The notes beneath the pieces are model-generated. The model made no database searches and had not been told where the DNA came from. It saw only the letters and a list, made by a program, of their open reading frames with translations. Below, piece by piece: positions 51,683 through 61,244 of a DNA stretch of 64,000 nucleotides (within the stretch, counting starts at the first letter, position 1; the number at the start of each line of letters is the position of its first letter). This stretch comes from Methanomicrobia archaeon (GTDB lineage: Archaea; Halobacteriota; Bog-38; Methanoflorentales; Methanoflorentaceae), in contig JACTTZ010000002.1 in assembly GCA_015660915.1 (NCBI GenBank), positions 1 through 64,000 of the forward strand, in the 5' to 3' direction. The position numbers and the translations under genes were made by a program.

Positions 51683-51803
51683 CCCGCTTGGTAAGTATCA
51701 CGATTTTTTAAAGGCGGTCGGATACGATGAGCGCCCATCACAGGGCTCAAAGCATAGCCGTCTCAAAGATTGGCCGACAGCCACGGCGAGTCTCGTGATC
51801 TAA
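51651..51803 (+). CDS. Possible small protein overlapping the purM end
   Basis: ATG 51651 lies inside the end of purM in another frame and gives 50 residues (LGKYHDFLKAVGYDERPSQG), extending 121 bases past purM. No ribosome-binding site is clear; coding is uncertain. Confidence 0.25.
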   Translation: MKSFRWKSQNNPLGKYHDFLKAVGYDERPSQGSKHSRLKDWPTATASLVI

Positions 51804-51870
51804 GCCAGCGAAGACGTCGTTCGCAAATTCTCAATTCAAGCCACTAAAAGAGGTATAGGGCGTCAGGATA

Positions 51871-52338
51871 ATGACAGACGATTTTTTTAAACAAATGGGC
51901 ATTACGCGCGAAGATATTGTCGATACAGCTATGCAGCTGTGGTGTCCGCATCCGGGCGTCGAGACAGAAGCACGTGCTAGAGAAGTTTTTTCGAGCGAGC
52001 TGCGTCGCGCGCTCACCGATCCAAATCTATGGGTCCTTCTTTATGTAGGGATAGCGTTAGAGCGAGATGCACAGGAAGGCCGTATCCCGAAACTTGACCC
52101 TGTTGCTTACGAAAAGGACTTGACTTTTTTGATCGCAGACGAAGTATTGGGCATGACCGTATCGATATACGTCGGCGGCTATAAAGGGCACTTCGATTAC
52201 GCCCGATTTGACAGATTAAAACCCGGAATTCTCAAATCGCTCGGGCCGTTCTTAGATGATATTGTCGCTGGCTTAATTGGTGGAGTTTCCGCAAACATGT
52301 ACGATCGAGGAGCGACTGATGCCGCGACGCTTCATTAA
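51871..52338 (+). CDS. cobZ: Alpha-ribazole phosphatase CobZ
   Basis: A 155-residue protein related to phosphatidylglycerophosphatase A. ITREDIVDTAMQLWCPHPGV is the N-terminal block, and IADEVLGMTVSIYVGGYKGH FDYARFDRLKPG holds the acidic metal site. In Methanosarcina the PgpA-like CobZ removes the phosphate of alpha-ribazole phosphate in cobalamin synthesis. Directly overlapping cobS and then cobY support that role here. Confidence 0.88.
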   Translation: MTDDFFKQMGITREDIVDTAMQLWCPHPGVETEARAREVFSSELRRALTDPNLWVLLYVGIALERDAQEGRIPKLDPVAYEKDLTFLIADEVLGMTVSIYVGGYKGHFDYARFDRLKPGILKSLGPFLDDIVAGLIGGVSANMYDRGATDAATLH

Positions 52339-53065
52339 CTCCATTCGATCTGGCTTCGGATTCCTGACGACGATTCCGGTGGGATTCAAGCAGGAGGACC
52401 TCGAGAGCTTAGCCAGCCGCATGTGGGTTTTCGTAATCGTCGGAGCCACCGTCGGACTCTTGGCTGGAGGAATTAGTTATGCGCTTACTTTCACTCCACA
52501 TCTAAATGACTTTGTGCATGCGGGCCTAACGCTCATAGCCCTATACGCGCTTACAGGGTTTATGCACCTCGACGGGTTAGCTGACGTCGGAGACGGATTG
52601 CTCAAGCACGGCACCATACAAGAGCGGCTCAGAGTCATCAAAGATCCGTACATCGGTGTGGGGGGGATTTCATTTTGTGCGCTCGCGTTCCTTCTGCTTT
52701 TCTCTGCAGTAACATCAATCAAATCAGCCGCTCTGATACCTGCGTTCGTCACAGCGGAAGCCGCGGCAAAGCTTTCTATGGTCGAAGTTGCTTCGCTCGG
52801 AAAAGCGACGCATAAAGGCCTTGGATCACGTTTTTCTGAGAGAAGTGGTCCGCTTACTTTCGTGGCAGCATTGCTGCTGACGGTGGCGGTAGCCGTTCTC
52901 TGCTTTGGCGTCAAAGGTATCGTTGTGCTGCTGCCCCCTATCGCTCTTTCTTTTGGATTGGTGAAACTCGCTGATATGGCGTTCGGTGGTATTAACGGGG
53001 ACGTAATCGGATCTTCTAACGAGTTAGGGCGTTTAACTGCGCTCATTGTTATAGGACTGTTATAG
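52319..53065 (+). CDS. cobS: Adenosylcobinamide-GDP ribazoletransferase
   Basis: A 248-residue membrane enzyme starting MPRRFINSIRSGFGFLTTIP VG, with FMHLDGLADVGDGLLKHGT (conserved DGLxDxxD metal site) and IKDPYIGVGGISFCALAFLL. It joins the lower ligand to the corrin ring. ATG 52319 (after GGAGCGACTG) lies inside cobZ, a 20-base overlap. Confidence 0.93.
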   Translation: MPRRFINSIRSGFGFLTTIPVGFKQEDLESLASRMWVFVIVGATVGLLAGGISYALTFTPHLNDFVHAGLTLIALYALTGFMHLDGLADVGDGLLKHGTIQERLRVIKDPYIGVGGISFCALAFLLLFSAVTSIKSAALIPAFVTAEAAAKLSMVEVASLGKATHKGLGSRFSERSGPLTFVAALLLTVAVAVLCFGVKGIVVLLPPIALSFGLVKLADMAFGGINGDVIGSSNELGRLTALIVIGLL

Positions 53066-53073
53066 GTGATTGC

Positions 53074-53709
53074 GTGCTCGCACTCCTCATGGCCGGCGGC
53101 AAAGGCGAAAGGTTCGGATTAGGGGGCGTAGAAAAACCGCTGTTGGAGTTCGCGGGAAAACCACTCGTTGCGTACGTCCTCGCTGCTTTGCTCCAATCGC
53201 AAATTGAAAGTGTCGTGATGGTCACATCCCCCTATACTCCGTGCACAACTCGCTGGGCAAGAAGCTCTGGTGTTCCGGTACTCAGAGCGCCGGGGTGGGG
53301 GTATATCAAAGACTACAGGTGGGCTATGACACGACTTGGCCTTCAAGGCCCGGTCCTCATCATCTCAGCAGATCTCCCACTGGTCAATCACCAACTCATC
53401 GACAAGATCATCGAGCATCGTGCAGAAGTCGAGAGTCCTGCACTCGGGGTATACCTTCCCTCTGAATTTTGCGAGGAGGCTAACGTCAGCCCTGACCTCG
53501 TGCTCCGCGCTGGTACAAAACTCCTGGTTCCTAGCGGCATAAACATCGTCGAAGCGGGCCTGTCCGATCAATTACAGCAAGAGACGATGCTTGTTATTCG
53601 CGATGAATCACTGTTATACAACGTCAACACGAGAGACGACCTCAAACGACTCACGCGCAAACTAGCCAAGAGCGACGCGGCAAAAATAGGAATGACGACT
53701 ACAGCTTGA
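53074..53709 (+). CDS. cobY: Adenosylcobinamide-phosphate guanylyltransferase
   Basis: A 211-residue nucleotidyltransferase with MLALLMAGGKGERFGLGGVE KPLLEFAGKPL (GTP-binding signature) and LIISADLPLVNHQLIDKIIE. This archaeal CobY replaces bacterial CobU. GTG 53074 starts it, 8 bases after cobS. The end overlaps the convergent mobB gene by 11 bases. Confidence 0.92.
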   Translation: MLALLMAGGKGERFGLGGVEKPLLEFAGKPLVAYVLAALLQSQIESVVMVTSPYTPCTTRWARSSGVPVLRAPGWGYIKDYRWAMTRLGLQGPVLIISADLPLVNHQLIDKIIEHRAEVESPALGVYLPSEFCEEANVSPDLVLRAGTKLLVPSGINIVEAGLSDQLQQETMLVIRDESLLYNVNTRDDLKRLTRKLAKSDAAKIGMTTTA

Positions 53710-54190
53710 GACTTCTCCGCTCGACAAGATCGACTAACTCAGCGACATTAAGAAGCGCGTTTATGACTGGAATCCCCTTATAAGCCGAGAGCTGCGCAGA
53801 AACCACCCCCGAAATGCAAAAGACGGTATCCTGCAGTTCACCTTCCACGCCCTTTTCATCGGTTGCACATAATACCTTAGGGAGCGCTGTTCCTCTAAAC
53901 CCCTCCAATACCAAGTAATCGCTGTGGATGTGGCTTATCAACTCATCGAGCGTCATTGACCGTTTTATCATCAGGATGCTTTCAGTTGGCGCCCTCAAGC
54001 CGACTACTTCAGCTCCAGCTTTCCAATGGCGCCATGTATCTTTCCCAGCTGTGTCGAAGACAAAGTCGTCTGCGTGAATGTTTTTTATCGTTGCTACTGA
54101 GTACCCACGCAGCCGCAGCTCCTTAACGATCTCAACGACGGTCGTCGTTTTTCCTGACTTAGAAGATCCGCACACGGCAACTATCTTCAT
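53699..54190 (-). CDS. mobB: Molybdopterin-guanine dinucleotide biosynthesis protein MobB
   Basis: A 163-residue P-loop GTPase: MKIVAVCGSSKSGKTTTVVE IVKEL (Walker A), then SVATIKNIHADDFVFDTAGKD TWRHWKAGA, the typical MobB switch, and DYLVLEGFRG. It assists the last step of bis-MGD cofactor synthesis. This suits the molybdopterin enzyme at 30.3-32.4 kb and the formylmethanofuran dehydrogenase such archaea would carry elsewhere. Confidence 0.92.
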   Translation of the reverse strand: MKIVAVCGSSKSGKTTTVVEIVKELRLRGYSVATIKNIHADDFVFDTAGKDTWRHWKAGAEVVGLRAPTESILMIKRSMTLDELISHIHSDYLVLEGFRGTALPKVLCATDEKGVEGELQDTVFCISGVVSAQLSAYKGIPVINALLNVAELVDLVERRSLKL

Positions 54191-54342
54191 CAAGTCTACG
54201 TAAAACCTCAAAAGTTAAATGATGATCGCTAACGGCTGAAGCCGGTCAGCTCAGAAACGATGGCTTATCTGGCTAACGTTTTCGCCGAACTCAAGCAAAA
54301 GAGTAGGAATATGCTTTTACGTTATCAGAAGCCGCGACCGTT

Positions 54343-55266
54343 TTACGTACCGCTAGCGGGCCTGTTGGTCTTTCTGGACTTCCAGGAACGCGGATACGTA
54401 CCGGGCGCCATCATCACTCTTTTGACTTCGGCGACTATTCCGCCTTCAAGAACAGAGATGCCTAAAGCCACAATTTCATCCCGTGTCGTATACATGCCCA
54501 CTAGCTGTTTCGCGTCAAGGCGAGGCAGCGAAATAACGCCAGGTTCGGCGAGTCGAGCCCCGTGACAAATGGCATCGACTGCGGTATCTCGGATTATGAT
54601 TCTTGGGAGATGTTCTAGCGCGCGCTCAAGAGGCATAATGATGTTACGCAACGGCGTTTCATCATTATCTTCAATCCAGAAGTGGTATGCATCTGTTAAA
54701 TCATGCAACGTCGCCAGCTTTGATTCATCAAATGGACCCACTTTCGTTCTTCGAAGCTCTTGCATGTGCGCCCCGACGCCTAGTGCTTCGCCCACATCGT
54801 GACACAGTTTGCGAATATAGGTCCCCGCCTCACATCCTATTTTAAGCAGGACGTCGTTACCCTCACGTTCGAGCACGTCGATGAAATAAACCTCGCGTTT
54901 GCGAATTTGACGCTTTACCGCTGATTTCAGAGGCGGACGTTGATAGAGTACGCCCGTAAACTCCTTTAACACGTCCAGCAGCTCTCCTTCTGGGACCCTT
55001 TTATGCAAGTGAAGCACGCAGACGTATTCCTTGGGCAATCTTACGAGCGCTCCGACTGCTTTGGTGGCATCCTGGAGCAGGATCGGAAGCACTCCCGTAG
55101 CCTTTGGGTCCAATGTCCCGCTGTGGCCGGCTTTTTTTATCTGTAAAATTCGTTTAACCCAAGCAGCAACCTCGTGGCTCGTCGGCCCAGCGGGTTTGTC
55201 GAGGTTTATTACGCCTTTTCGAATAAGCTCGTCTATTGTTCTTTGACCGTCGGCTGAATTCGACAT
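54343..55266 (-). CDS. cbf5: RNA-guided pseudouridine synthase Cbf5
   Basis: A 307-residue TruB-like enzyme with GVINLDKPAGPTSHEVAAWV at the start, the catalytic Asp in HSGTLDPKATGVLPILL, RPPLKSAVKRQIRKREVY, and a C-terminal PUA domain (IRDTAVDAICHGARLAEPGV). It is the catalytic subunit of H/ACA ribonucleoproteins. It is the last gene of the ribosomal cluster, directly after cmk. Confidence 0.95.
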   Translation of the reverse strand: MSNSADGQRTIDELIRKGVINLDKPAGPTSHEVAAWVKRILQIKKAGHSGTLDPKATGVLPILLQDATKAVGALVRLPKEYVCVLHLHKRVPEGELLDVLKEFTGVLYQRPPLKSAVKRQIRKREVYFIDVLEREGNDVLLKIGCEAGTYIRKLCHDVGEALGVGAHMQELRRTKVGPFDESKLATLHDLTDAYHFWIEDNDETPLRNIIMPLERALEHLPRIIIRDTAVDAICHGARLAEPGVISLPRLDAKQLVGMYTTRDEIVALGISVLEGGIVAEVKRVMMAPGTYPRSWKSRKTNRPASGT

Positions 55267-55268
55267 CG

Positions 55269-55799
55269 TTAGCCAATCTCCCGACGTGCCCTCACAGCCT
55301 GCATAATAATATCAATGACTGCGAATTGGTCCCAGTGTCTCGTATCAATAATAAGGTCATATACGTCCAGGTTCGTTGCATCGATATTGTAAAACGCGAG
55401 ATATCGTGCGGCCTCGCTGCTGTCACGCGTCCGCGTTTCGTGCAAAGCGGTTGCGCGCTCTTTGCCTTCTCTTCGTGCAATTCGGTCTGCTCGCACTTCC
55501 AGTGGCGCTTTCAACCAAACGGCAATATCTTTTTTGAGAACCCAGCCTGAAAGCCGCCCATCGACGACGACATTTTCGTGCGACTGGGCGAGCTCTGCTT
55601 GCCGCCGATCAACCATCTTGTCGATTTCCGGATCTGTTTCTGCAAGCCTACTCAGCTGCTCGAGGCTCAATGCACGCCGGCTTGCAAGTTCCCTAAATAC
55701 CTCTCCAGCTGAAATGTGCATAAAACCGAGTCTCTGCGACAAGCCACTCGCGACAGTCGTCTTGCCACTACCTGAAGGTCCGCTAATAGTTAGTAGCAT
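55269..55799 (-). CDS. cmk: Cytidylate kinase
   Basis: A 176-residue kinase: LTISGPSGSGKTTVASGLSQ (Walker A), HISAGEVFRELASRRALSLE, and VVVDGRLSGWVLKKDIAVWL. It phosphorylates CMP in pyrimidine nucleotide metabolism. Two bases separate it from cbf5 and 33 bases from adkA; genes often found in between in other archaea are absent. Confidence 0.93.
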   Translation of the reverse strand: MLLTISGPSGSGKTTVASGLSQRLGFMHISAGEVFRELASRRALSLEQLSRLAETDPEIDKMVDRRQAELAQSHENVVVDGRLSGWVLKKDIAVWLKAPLEVRADRIARREGKERATALHETRTRDSSEAARYLAFYNIDATNLDVYDLIIDTRHWDQFAVIDIIMQAVRARREIG

Positions 55800-55832
55800 G
55801 ATCGCACCTCGTTAGGCCCCACGGTGACAGGC

Positions 55833-56411
55833 TCAGTTTTCCTGCAATGTAAGTACCAGTTCGGCGACTGCTTTATCGAGTTGTCCGTCAGGGTTCTGCA
55901 GTATCTTAACCGTAGCCCCTGTATATGCAGCGTAGGCCATACAAATTGCCTTGTTGACGTCTTGGTGCTGCTGGACAGCCGCCGCGTCTTGAGCGTCGCG
56001 CTGACGCGATTTGTCGGCGTTTCTGCGTCGAATAATTTCGCTGGGTGCGGTTTCAACGATAAGGATTAGTTCTGGCTTCAATTCGTCTAAGACCCACGTA
56101 GGCAAACCCGGGAGGTACCCCTGGAGGGTTTGCACTGTTGCGTGCGTGTCAACAACAAGAGCCGTTGTAGCCATCTGTGCTATTGCTCGAGCTGCAGTCT
56201 TTTGGAGATCACGCTGCCGAACCGGATCGAGCTTTCGGATATCATCTCGTACTTTGACCCAACCGCGCTGCATCGCTTCATCGAGCATAACGTCGCTGTA
56301 AGTGACCATTTTAAACGGTTGGCCCTGCTCTTCCAGCTTTTCGATGGCTTTTTTTGTAACCGTCGTCCCGCCGCTTGCTGGCACTCCCGTAAGCACTACG
56401 ACTTTCTTCAT
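55833..56411 (-). CDS. adkA: Archaeal adenylate kinase
   Basis: A 192-residue archaeal-type AdkA: VVVLTGVPASGGTTVTKKAI (the GG in place of the GK of most P-loops is normal for euryarchaeal AdkA), RDDIRKLDPVRQRDLQKTAA, and DTHATVQTLQGYLPGLPTWV. It equilibrates ATP, ADP and AMP. It follows secY in the ribosomal cluster. Confidence 0.93.
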   Translation of the reverse strand: MKKVVVLTGVPASGGTTVTKKAIEKLEEQGQPFKMVTYSDVMLDEAMQRGWVKVRDDIRKLDPVRQRDLQKTAARAIAQMATTALVVDTHATVQTLQGYLPGLPTWVLDELKPELILIVETAPSEIIRRRNADKSRQRDAQDAAAVQQHQDVNKAICMAYAAYTGATVKILQNPDGQLDKAVAELVLTLQEN

Positions 56412-56577
56412 TCTTGGCCCCGATTCGTGTAACGAACTATTCTAAACATCCTACTTTAACTTACGCAATCGTTGAGCTGCAGCGTCCTCCTAACGCGTGC
56501 TACGAAGAAAGCCTTGGGAATGCAGCGAGGCCAAAAGAGCTCAGAGTTATAAACAATCGGCCTGCGCGCAGCGGAAA

Positions 56578-58035
56578 TCATTCTCCCAAGAAGGTCCGCA
56601 ACATGGGATGCATCTCCATTACTTCCTCATTGGCGAGCTGCTCGTAAAGCTGGTACGTGATACTGACGGCCAATAGCAACGAAGTCCCTCCCACGTTTCC
56701 GATAGTCCCAAAAAAACCCGCAATGACAGCGAGGAGGCCTATAAACGCGCCTCCAATGACGGTCACTTTCGGAATGTATCGCTGCATGACGCGTTCGATG
56801 ATCTTGGGGTCACGACGGAATCCAGGAATAGACATCCCCGAGTCCTTTATTTGCTCCGAAACAGCCTTTGGGCCCATCCCCGTGGTCTCAACCCAAAAGA
56901 GGGCAAATATGACCCCCCCGATAACCATCACACTGATGTCTATTCCAGACCGCAGTGCAACTTGCCATGCTGGATTCTGAGCTAAGCCTGGCAACCAATT
57001 GTTTGGACCGTTAATTGGTGCTAAGTAGTACATCAGCCCGCTTGTCGGCTGATTATTTTGATACGTTCCCACCCAAGTAAATCCCGCGTTGTAAAGGAGG
57101 ATTCCGACCATCTGAATGTTCGCTTGCAGCGCTCGGACAAGTATCAACGGCAAAACGCTCGCATAAACAAGCTTCACTGGGAACCTGCCTCGCGCACCCC
57201 TTACAGAGCTGTGCGCAAGAGGGATCTCAATACGCGTCGTTTCCACGTAAACGACAACGGCAAATATCGCCACCGTGCTTATTATAGCCAAAACGTCGCC
57301 CTGGAACAGCAGGAATATTAGCCCCTGAGTGCTGAGCAGCTGCTGGACAGTGAATGTCTGGAAGATTTGAACAAAGCGAGGGATCCACCCCACTGCCAAC
57401 CCAGTCGTAGGATCCGCTGCCCAGTTGATGGTACCCGTCACAAGGCCTTGCGCAACTCCGGCAACGATAAACAGGCCGACGCCTGAGCCAATTCCCCACT
57501 TGGTCACAATTTCGTCCAAGAATAGAATGAGCACGCCCCCTATGCAGACCTGGATGAAAATCAGTAATGAAATGCCTCCGAGCCCCAAACCAGTCGAAGC
57601 AGCAAGGGTAGGGTCGGGTTTAAGGAAACCCCCCAGCACTTGAGGCGCTGCCTCGACGATGATCATGACGAAGATGAGTAACTTTTGGAGCTGTTGATAC
57701 ACTGATTGATCCCGAGGATCGCTCGTGTCGAGCTTTATGATATCTGCGCCCTTGAAGAGCTGAAGTATGATCGACGCCGTGACAATCGGACCGATACCGA
57801 GCTGAACGAGGGATCCTTGGCTTCCTGCCATTATCGCCCTGTAAAACCCAAAAAGGTCTTGGGAAGCAGGTGAAAGTGCAAAAAGCCGGACGTTAGTCAA
57901 AACAAAGTATATTAATAGAACGCCGATCGTCCACGTCAGCTTCCGTCTGAAGTGTACGTGCCCGTCGGGCTTGGAGATAGCGGGAAGTCTCTGCAGGACA
58001 GGCTCGATTCTATCTATCAGTGGATGCTCAGTCAT
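56578..58035 (-). CDS. secY: Preprotein translocase subunit SecY
   Basis: A 485-residue channel protein with about ten transmembrane helices; GIGPIVTASIILQLFKGADI, RIEIPLAHSSVRGARGRFPV KLVYASVLP and MSIPGFRRDPKIIERVMQRY IPKVTVIGGAFIGLLAVIA are characteristic. It forms the protein-conducting channel. It lies between uL15 and adkA, the usual archaeal position. Confidence 0.96.
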   Translation of the reverse strand: MTEHPLIDRIEPVLQRLPAISKPDGHVHFRRKLTWTIGVLLIYFVLTNVRLFALSPASQDLFGFYRAIMAGSQGSLVQLGIGPIVTASIILQLFKGADIIKLDTSDPRDQSVYQQLQKLLIFVMIIVEAAPQVLGGFLKPDPTLAASTGLGLGGISLLIFIQVCIGGVLILFLDEIVTKWGIGSGVGLFIVAGVAQGLVTGTINWAADPTTGLAVGWIPRFVQIFQTFTVQQLLSTQGLIFLLFQGDVLAIISTVAIFAVVVYVETTRIEIPLAHSSVRGARGRFPVKLVYASVLPLILVRALQANIQMVGILLYNAGFTWVGTYQNNQPTSGLMYYLAPINGPNNWLPGLAQNPAWQVALRSGIDISVMVIGGVIFALFWVETTGMGPKAVSEQIKDSGMSIPGFRRDPKIIERVMQRYIPKVTVIGGAFIGLLAVIAGFFGTIGNVGGTSLLLAVSITYQLYEQLANEEVMEMHPMLRTFLGE

Positions 58036-58081
58036 GATTCACCGCGCTCAAACTGGTCGTCAAACGCACAGCAGCAACAGC

Positions 58082-58510
58082 TTATTGCTCTGCGATTTTT
58101 GCTTTCCCGCCAGCTGATTCCAGTTTTTCTTGTGCTCGTTTCGAGAAACTTCGGGCCGTCACAATGAGTGGCTTAGTTACACGGCCTTTTCCAAGCACCT
58201 TGTCGACATCGAGCGTGATATAATACTTACCGGTGCGCACCCTGGCACGCTTCAGTTCCACGAGCCGCTCGGCACCTTCGTCAAGAGCGCCCACGTCAAC
58301 AATTGTGGGGTCTCTTAGCATATTCTGTGGCCTTATAAACCCATAACTACCATAACCCCGACCAAGCAAGAGCTCCCTGACGAAATGGTGCTTGCAGCCG
58401 CCCGCGTGGCCGCGCCCCCCTCGACTCCCAGCACCGCGACGGTTTTTATGCGTGCCTCCGCCACACGTACGACTTCCTCGAAACTTCTTGGCTTTATTTT
58501 TCGCACCCAT
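58082..58510 (-). CDS. rpl15: Ribosomal protein uL15
   Basis: 142 residues with [30 protein letters not shown] and [14 protein letters not shown], diagnostic of archaeal uL15 of the large subunit. Part of the continuous minus-strand ribosomal operon. Confidence 0.96.
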   Translation of the reverse strand: MGAKNKAKKFRGSRTCGGGTHKNRRGAGSRGGRGHAGGCKHHFVRELLLGRGYGSYGFIRPQNMLRDPTIVDVGALDEGAERLVELKRARVRTGKYYITLDVDKVLGKGRVTKPLIVTARSFSKRAQEKLESAGGKAKIAEQ

Positions 58511-58513
58511 TGC

Positions 58514-58975
58514 CTACCTCATCGTTAACAGCAGCTCGTTGATGTCTGTGCCGTGAAACCCTAGTACACCTTCAGGAAACGGTTTTTTTATTCCCTTATG
58601 GCCCTTGCGCGGCGGGTGAAGCCGCAGCACGGGTTTCAGCTCGGGCACATCTCGTAAAGTCGCCTCGCCTTCCGCAACAGCTTTTGCAAGCGAGCCGATA
58701 TCATCAAAAGCCGTGCGATCTTTGACGTACGCGTTCGTGAGTCTTTTGCGGCCTTCTAGCATGCCCCTTTTTTCGAGGAGCACACTGAGAGTTTCACCAT
58801 CGACGTTGCCCCAGGCTACGTAATCCTTCACTTTCCGCAGCATTCCGTTGTAGTGAGCATTGTCCTCTATGAGAACGCAATGATTAGTCCTGTCTAGATT
58901 CAGCAGTTCGAGCGTACGCCTTATGTCCGGCTTCATCTTTGCGATGCTGCGCATCTTAATAACAGCGTACGTCAC
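58514..58975 (-). CDS. rpl30: Ribosomal protein uL30
   Basis: 153 residues. [37 protein letters not shown] is the uL30 core and [20 protein letters not shown] the archaeal/eukaryotic C-terminal extension. Its start overlaps the stop of uS5 by 4 bases. Confidence 0.96.
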   Translation of the reverse strand: MTYAVIKMRSIAKMKPDIRRTLELLNLDRTNHCVLIEDNAHYNGMLRKVKDYVAWGNVDGETLSVLLEKRGMLEGRKRLTNAYVKDRTAFDDIGSLAKAVAEGEATLRDVPELKPVLRLHPPRKGHKGIKKPFPEGVLGFHGTDINELLLTMR

Positions 58976-59592
58976 CGAGTCCCCCCACCGATTCTGACTG
59001 TGGTTGTACCCTTGAGCGCCTCAAAAGTAGCGCTCGCAAAGTTGATAGTAGTACGCGTTTGTCCTGAAGATCTCGTCCATACGTCTTTTATGCCTGCGAG
59101 CTCGAGGACTTTCCGTGCCGTGCTACCTGAGGCTATGCCGAGCCCTCTTGGTGCTGGTTTTAGCGCAACACTCACAGAGCCCGCTTTGCCTTCGACCGTA
59201 AAGGGAACGGTATGCGCCTCTCCGCAGCCACATTCCCACGAGCCACAGCCACGATTTATTTTAAGAAGATTCAGTTTAGCAGTCTCGATTGCCTTTCGTA
59301 TGGCCGGTCCTGCTTGTAGATCCTTCCCTTCAGCAAAGCCTATATATCCGTCGTGATTGCCGATCGCCACTGCGGCTCGAAACTTCACACGCCGCCCAGA
59401 ATCCGTCATTCGCTGCACCATGTTTATATCTAAAACCTCGTCGCTCAAATCGGGGAAGAGCGTATCAATGATTTCAGGTTCTTTTACAGGAAATCCGGTG
59501 TTTACAGCGTCGTCGAATGTGGTTATCTTACCCTCATAAACAAGGCGTCCCAATCTCGTCCTAGGTGTCCATCCTTCTATCATTTCCGCCAT
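58972..59592 (-). CDS. rps5: Ribosomal protein uS5
   Basis: 206 residues with [33 protein letters not shown] (double-stranded RNA-binding N-domain) and [40 protein letters not shown]. Small-subunit decoding-site protein. Confidence 0.97.
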   Translation of the reverse strand: MAEMIEGWTPRTRLGRLVYEGKITTFDDAVNTGFPVKEPEIIDTLFPDLSDEVLDINMVQRMTDSGRRVKFRAAVAIGNHDGYIGFAEGKDLQAGPAIRKAIETAKLNLLKINRGCGSWECGCGEAHTVPFTVEGKAGSVSVALKPAPRGLGIASGSTARKVLELAGIKDVWTRSSGQTRTTINFASATFEALKGTTTVRIGGGTR

Positions 59593-59614
59593 TCTATGCC
59601 CCTATCTCCTCTAT

Positions 59615-60178
59615 TCATTCACGCTTAATGCGCTCGAGTATCTCTTGCTTCACCGTGTCAACGTGACCGGGAAGGTCTTTGGGATCGATGCCATATCGTG
59701 AAAACCGAGCTCGGTTATCGATTGCGTAAGCAGCGATGTGTTCTCCACGCGCCCTCTCAGGTGTAGGGAGTGGCTCTTGACCATGTGGAATTTCCAGCCC
59801 TGCTTCAACGGCGCCCAGCAAGGCGGCGTATATTCGCGACCCGCGTGAGTTTGCGTTGAGACCAAGATCGGACACCCCGTACGAATAACCAGCCGCAAGC
59901 GCGCGGCTCGCAAAAAGGATTCCCGTCAGGTACGCAGCAGGAGTGTTACCCGTGGCGCCTTTATAGCCGAGGCTCTTAAGATCAAGAGCGCTGGCGGACG
60001 TCAACGTTTTATCCCCCGCCGTACTATGCTCGATAAGCTGCATCATCAAATTGCGGCCGCTTTTTCGCACGACGACCCGAGGCTGTTTTGAAAGCATCAA
60101 ACCTAAGCGCTTGTGGTAATCCGTCTTCCCTTCGCGGCGACGTCGAAATGGGACGTAATAGCGCGGACCGATGGCCAT
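59615..60178 (-). CDS. rpl18: Ribosomal protein uL18
   Basis: 187 residues starting [28 protein letters not shown], with RVVVRKSGRNLMMQLIE and AAYLTGILFASRALAAGYSY. Binds 5S rRNA. Its first base overlaps the stop of eL19. Confidence 0.96.
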   Translation of the reverse strand: MAIGPRYYVPFRRRREGKTDYHKRLGLMLSKQPRVVVRKSGRNLMMQLIEHSTAGDKTLTSASALDLKSLGYKGATGNTPAAYLTGILFASRALAAGYSYGVSDLGLNANSRGSRIYAALLGAVEAGLEIPHGQEPLPTPERARGEHIAAYAIDNRARFSRYGIDPKDLPGHVDTVKQEILERIKRE

Positions 60179-60636
60179 TATTCTTGCCCCCTTGCCGCTG
60201 TCGCGATTTCAATTTGAGAACGCAAAACGCTCACCGTTCGATACTGGCCCCCTTTGGCCTTCCTATACATGCGACGATACGTAGTTCGATCCAACGTGTT
60301 ATCGTCCCTCAAGCCGCGAAGAGTTCTTCTCTGCGCTCGTATCTTGCGCATCCATCGGTGCTTCTTTGGGGTTCGGGCATTTTTTGCTCCTTTACGGCTG
60401 CCTTGTCCAGTCTTGTGCCCTTTCTTGCGCTTAGCATCGTTCCCGCGTGCACGCCCGCGACTGACGCCCTGCGCTTGTCTGGCTTTAATAGTGCCGTCCT
60501 CGACGAGGCCACGAATGTCCTCACGAGTTATAGCGTTCGCAACGTCTGTGAGCTTTTCTGGATTTAGCCACACTCTGCTTACCCCAACGTTGAGCACGTC
60601 AGCGGCCATCCGCTTTTGGTTCGAAAGACCGGTCAT
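60178..60636 (-). CDS. rpl19e: Ribosomal protein eL19
   Basis: 152 residues: [40 protein letters not shown], and [20 protein letters not shown]. Present only in archaea and eukaryotes. Overlaps eL32 by 4 bases. Confidence 0.96.
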   Translation of the reverse strand: MTGLSNQKRMAADVLNVGVSRVWLNPEKLTDVANAITREDIRGLVEDGTIKARQAQGVSRGRARGNDAKRKKGHKTGQGSRKGAKNARTPKKHRWMRKIRAQRRTLRGLRDDNTLDRTTYRRMYRKAKGGQYRTVSVLRSQIEIATAARGQE

Positions 60637-61244
60637 TCGCTCTCCTCGGTCAGTCTTCCCGATGTTTGTTCCTCTTCCTCCAAGGGCCGGCGTTTAGCTC
60701 GGGGATTGAGCACCTTCAAACCCTTGGCGAAGGCGCGTTCTAGGATAATCTCCTTCTTGCGAGCCCCCACCGTCCGACCGATTCTCACGGCTTGGTCAGG
60801 TTGTACTTCTTCCAGATCAGCTAGGCAGTTGACGAGCGCTTCCTCAAATCCAGAGGGATGAAAACCACGTATTGCCGTTGGCGCACCGTATCCAACTTGA
60901 ACGACCGCTCCTTTATCGGGAAACCCTCGGCGCATCTTGTTGAAAAGTCCTCGCGGTTTCCGCCAGCTCGAGCTGAGCTTCTTTTTCTTCTCGTAGTCGT
61001 CGCGCTTGAACCAGGGTTTTCCGTGCCGCTTCCTGACAGCGAGTAAATGCTTGAATTCGGCGCTGAAGTCCTTATGTTTGAATGAGGGTAACTCTTGAGC
61101 TACTCGCTGCGCAAGGTCGGCTTCGAGACCTGCGATTGTCACGAGCTCATCGACTGTTACATCCCTAAGATCGTCCACGGTTCGGTATCCCGCACCGACG
61201 AGTGCCTTAACCTGATCCTCGTTCATTTCGTCCAAAGCCTTCAT
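60633..61244 (-). CDS. rpl32e: Ribosomal protein eL32
   Basis: 203 residues. The eL32 core is [34 protein letters not shown] and [20 protein letters not shown]. An N-terminal extension of ~50 residues is a helix-hairpin-helix-like unit ([20 protein letters not shown]), and an acidic tail closes the protein. Such N-terminal extensions are known in several euryarchaea. Confidence 0.95.
   Translation of the reverse strand: MKALDEMNEDQVKALVGAGYRTVDDLRDVTVDELVTIAGLEADLAQRVAQELPSFKHKDFSAEFKHLLAVRKRHGKPWFKRDDYEKKKKLSSSWRKPRGLFNKMRRGFPDKGAVVQVGYGAPTAIRGFHPSGFEEALVNCLADLEEVQPDQAVRIGRTVGARKKEIILERAFAKGLKVLNPRAKRRPLEEEEQTSGRLTEESE

Noticed and set aside
55833-56411. Loss of the P-loop lysine (GVPASGGTT) in AdkA as a sign of inactivation
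   Set aside because: As far as I recall, euryarchaeal AdkA enzymes such as those of Methanococcus naturally have GG at this place, so it is normal for the family.
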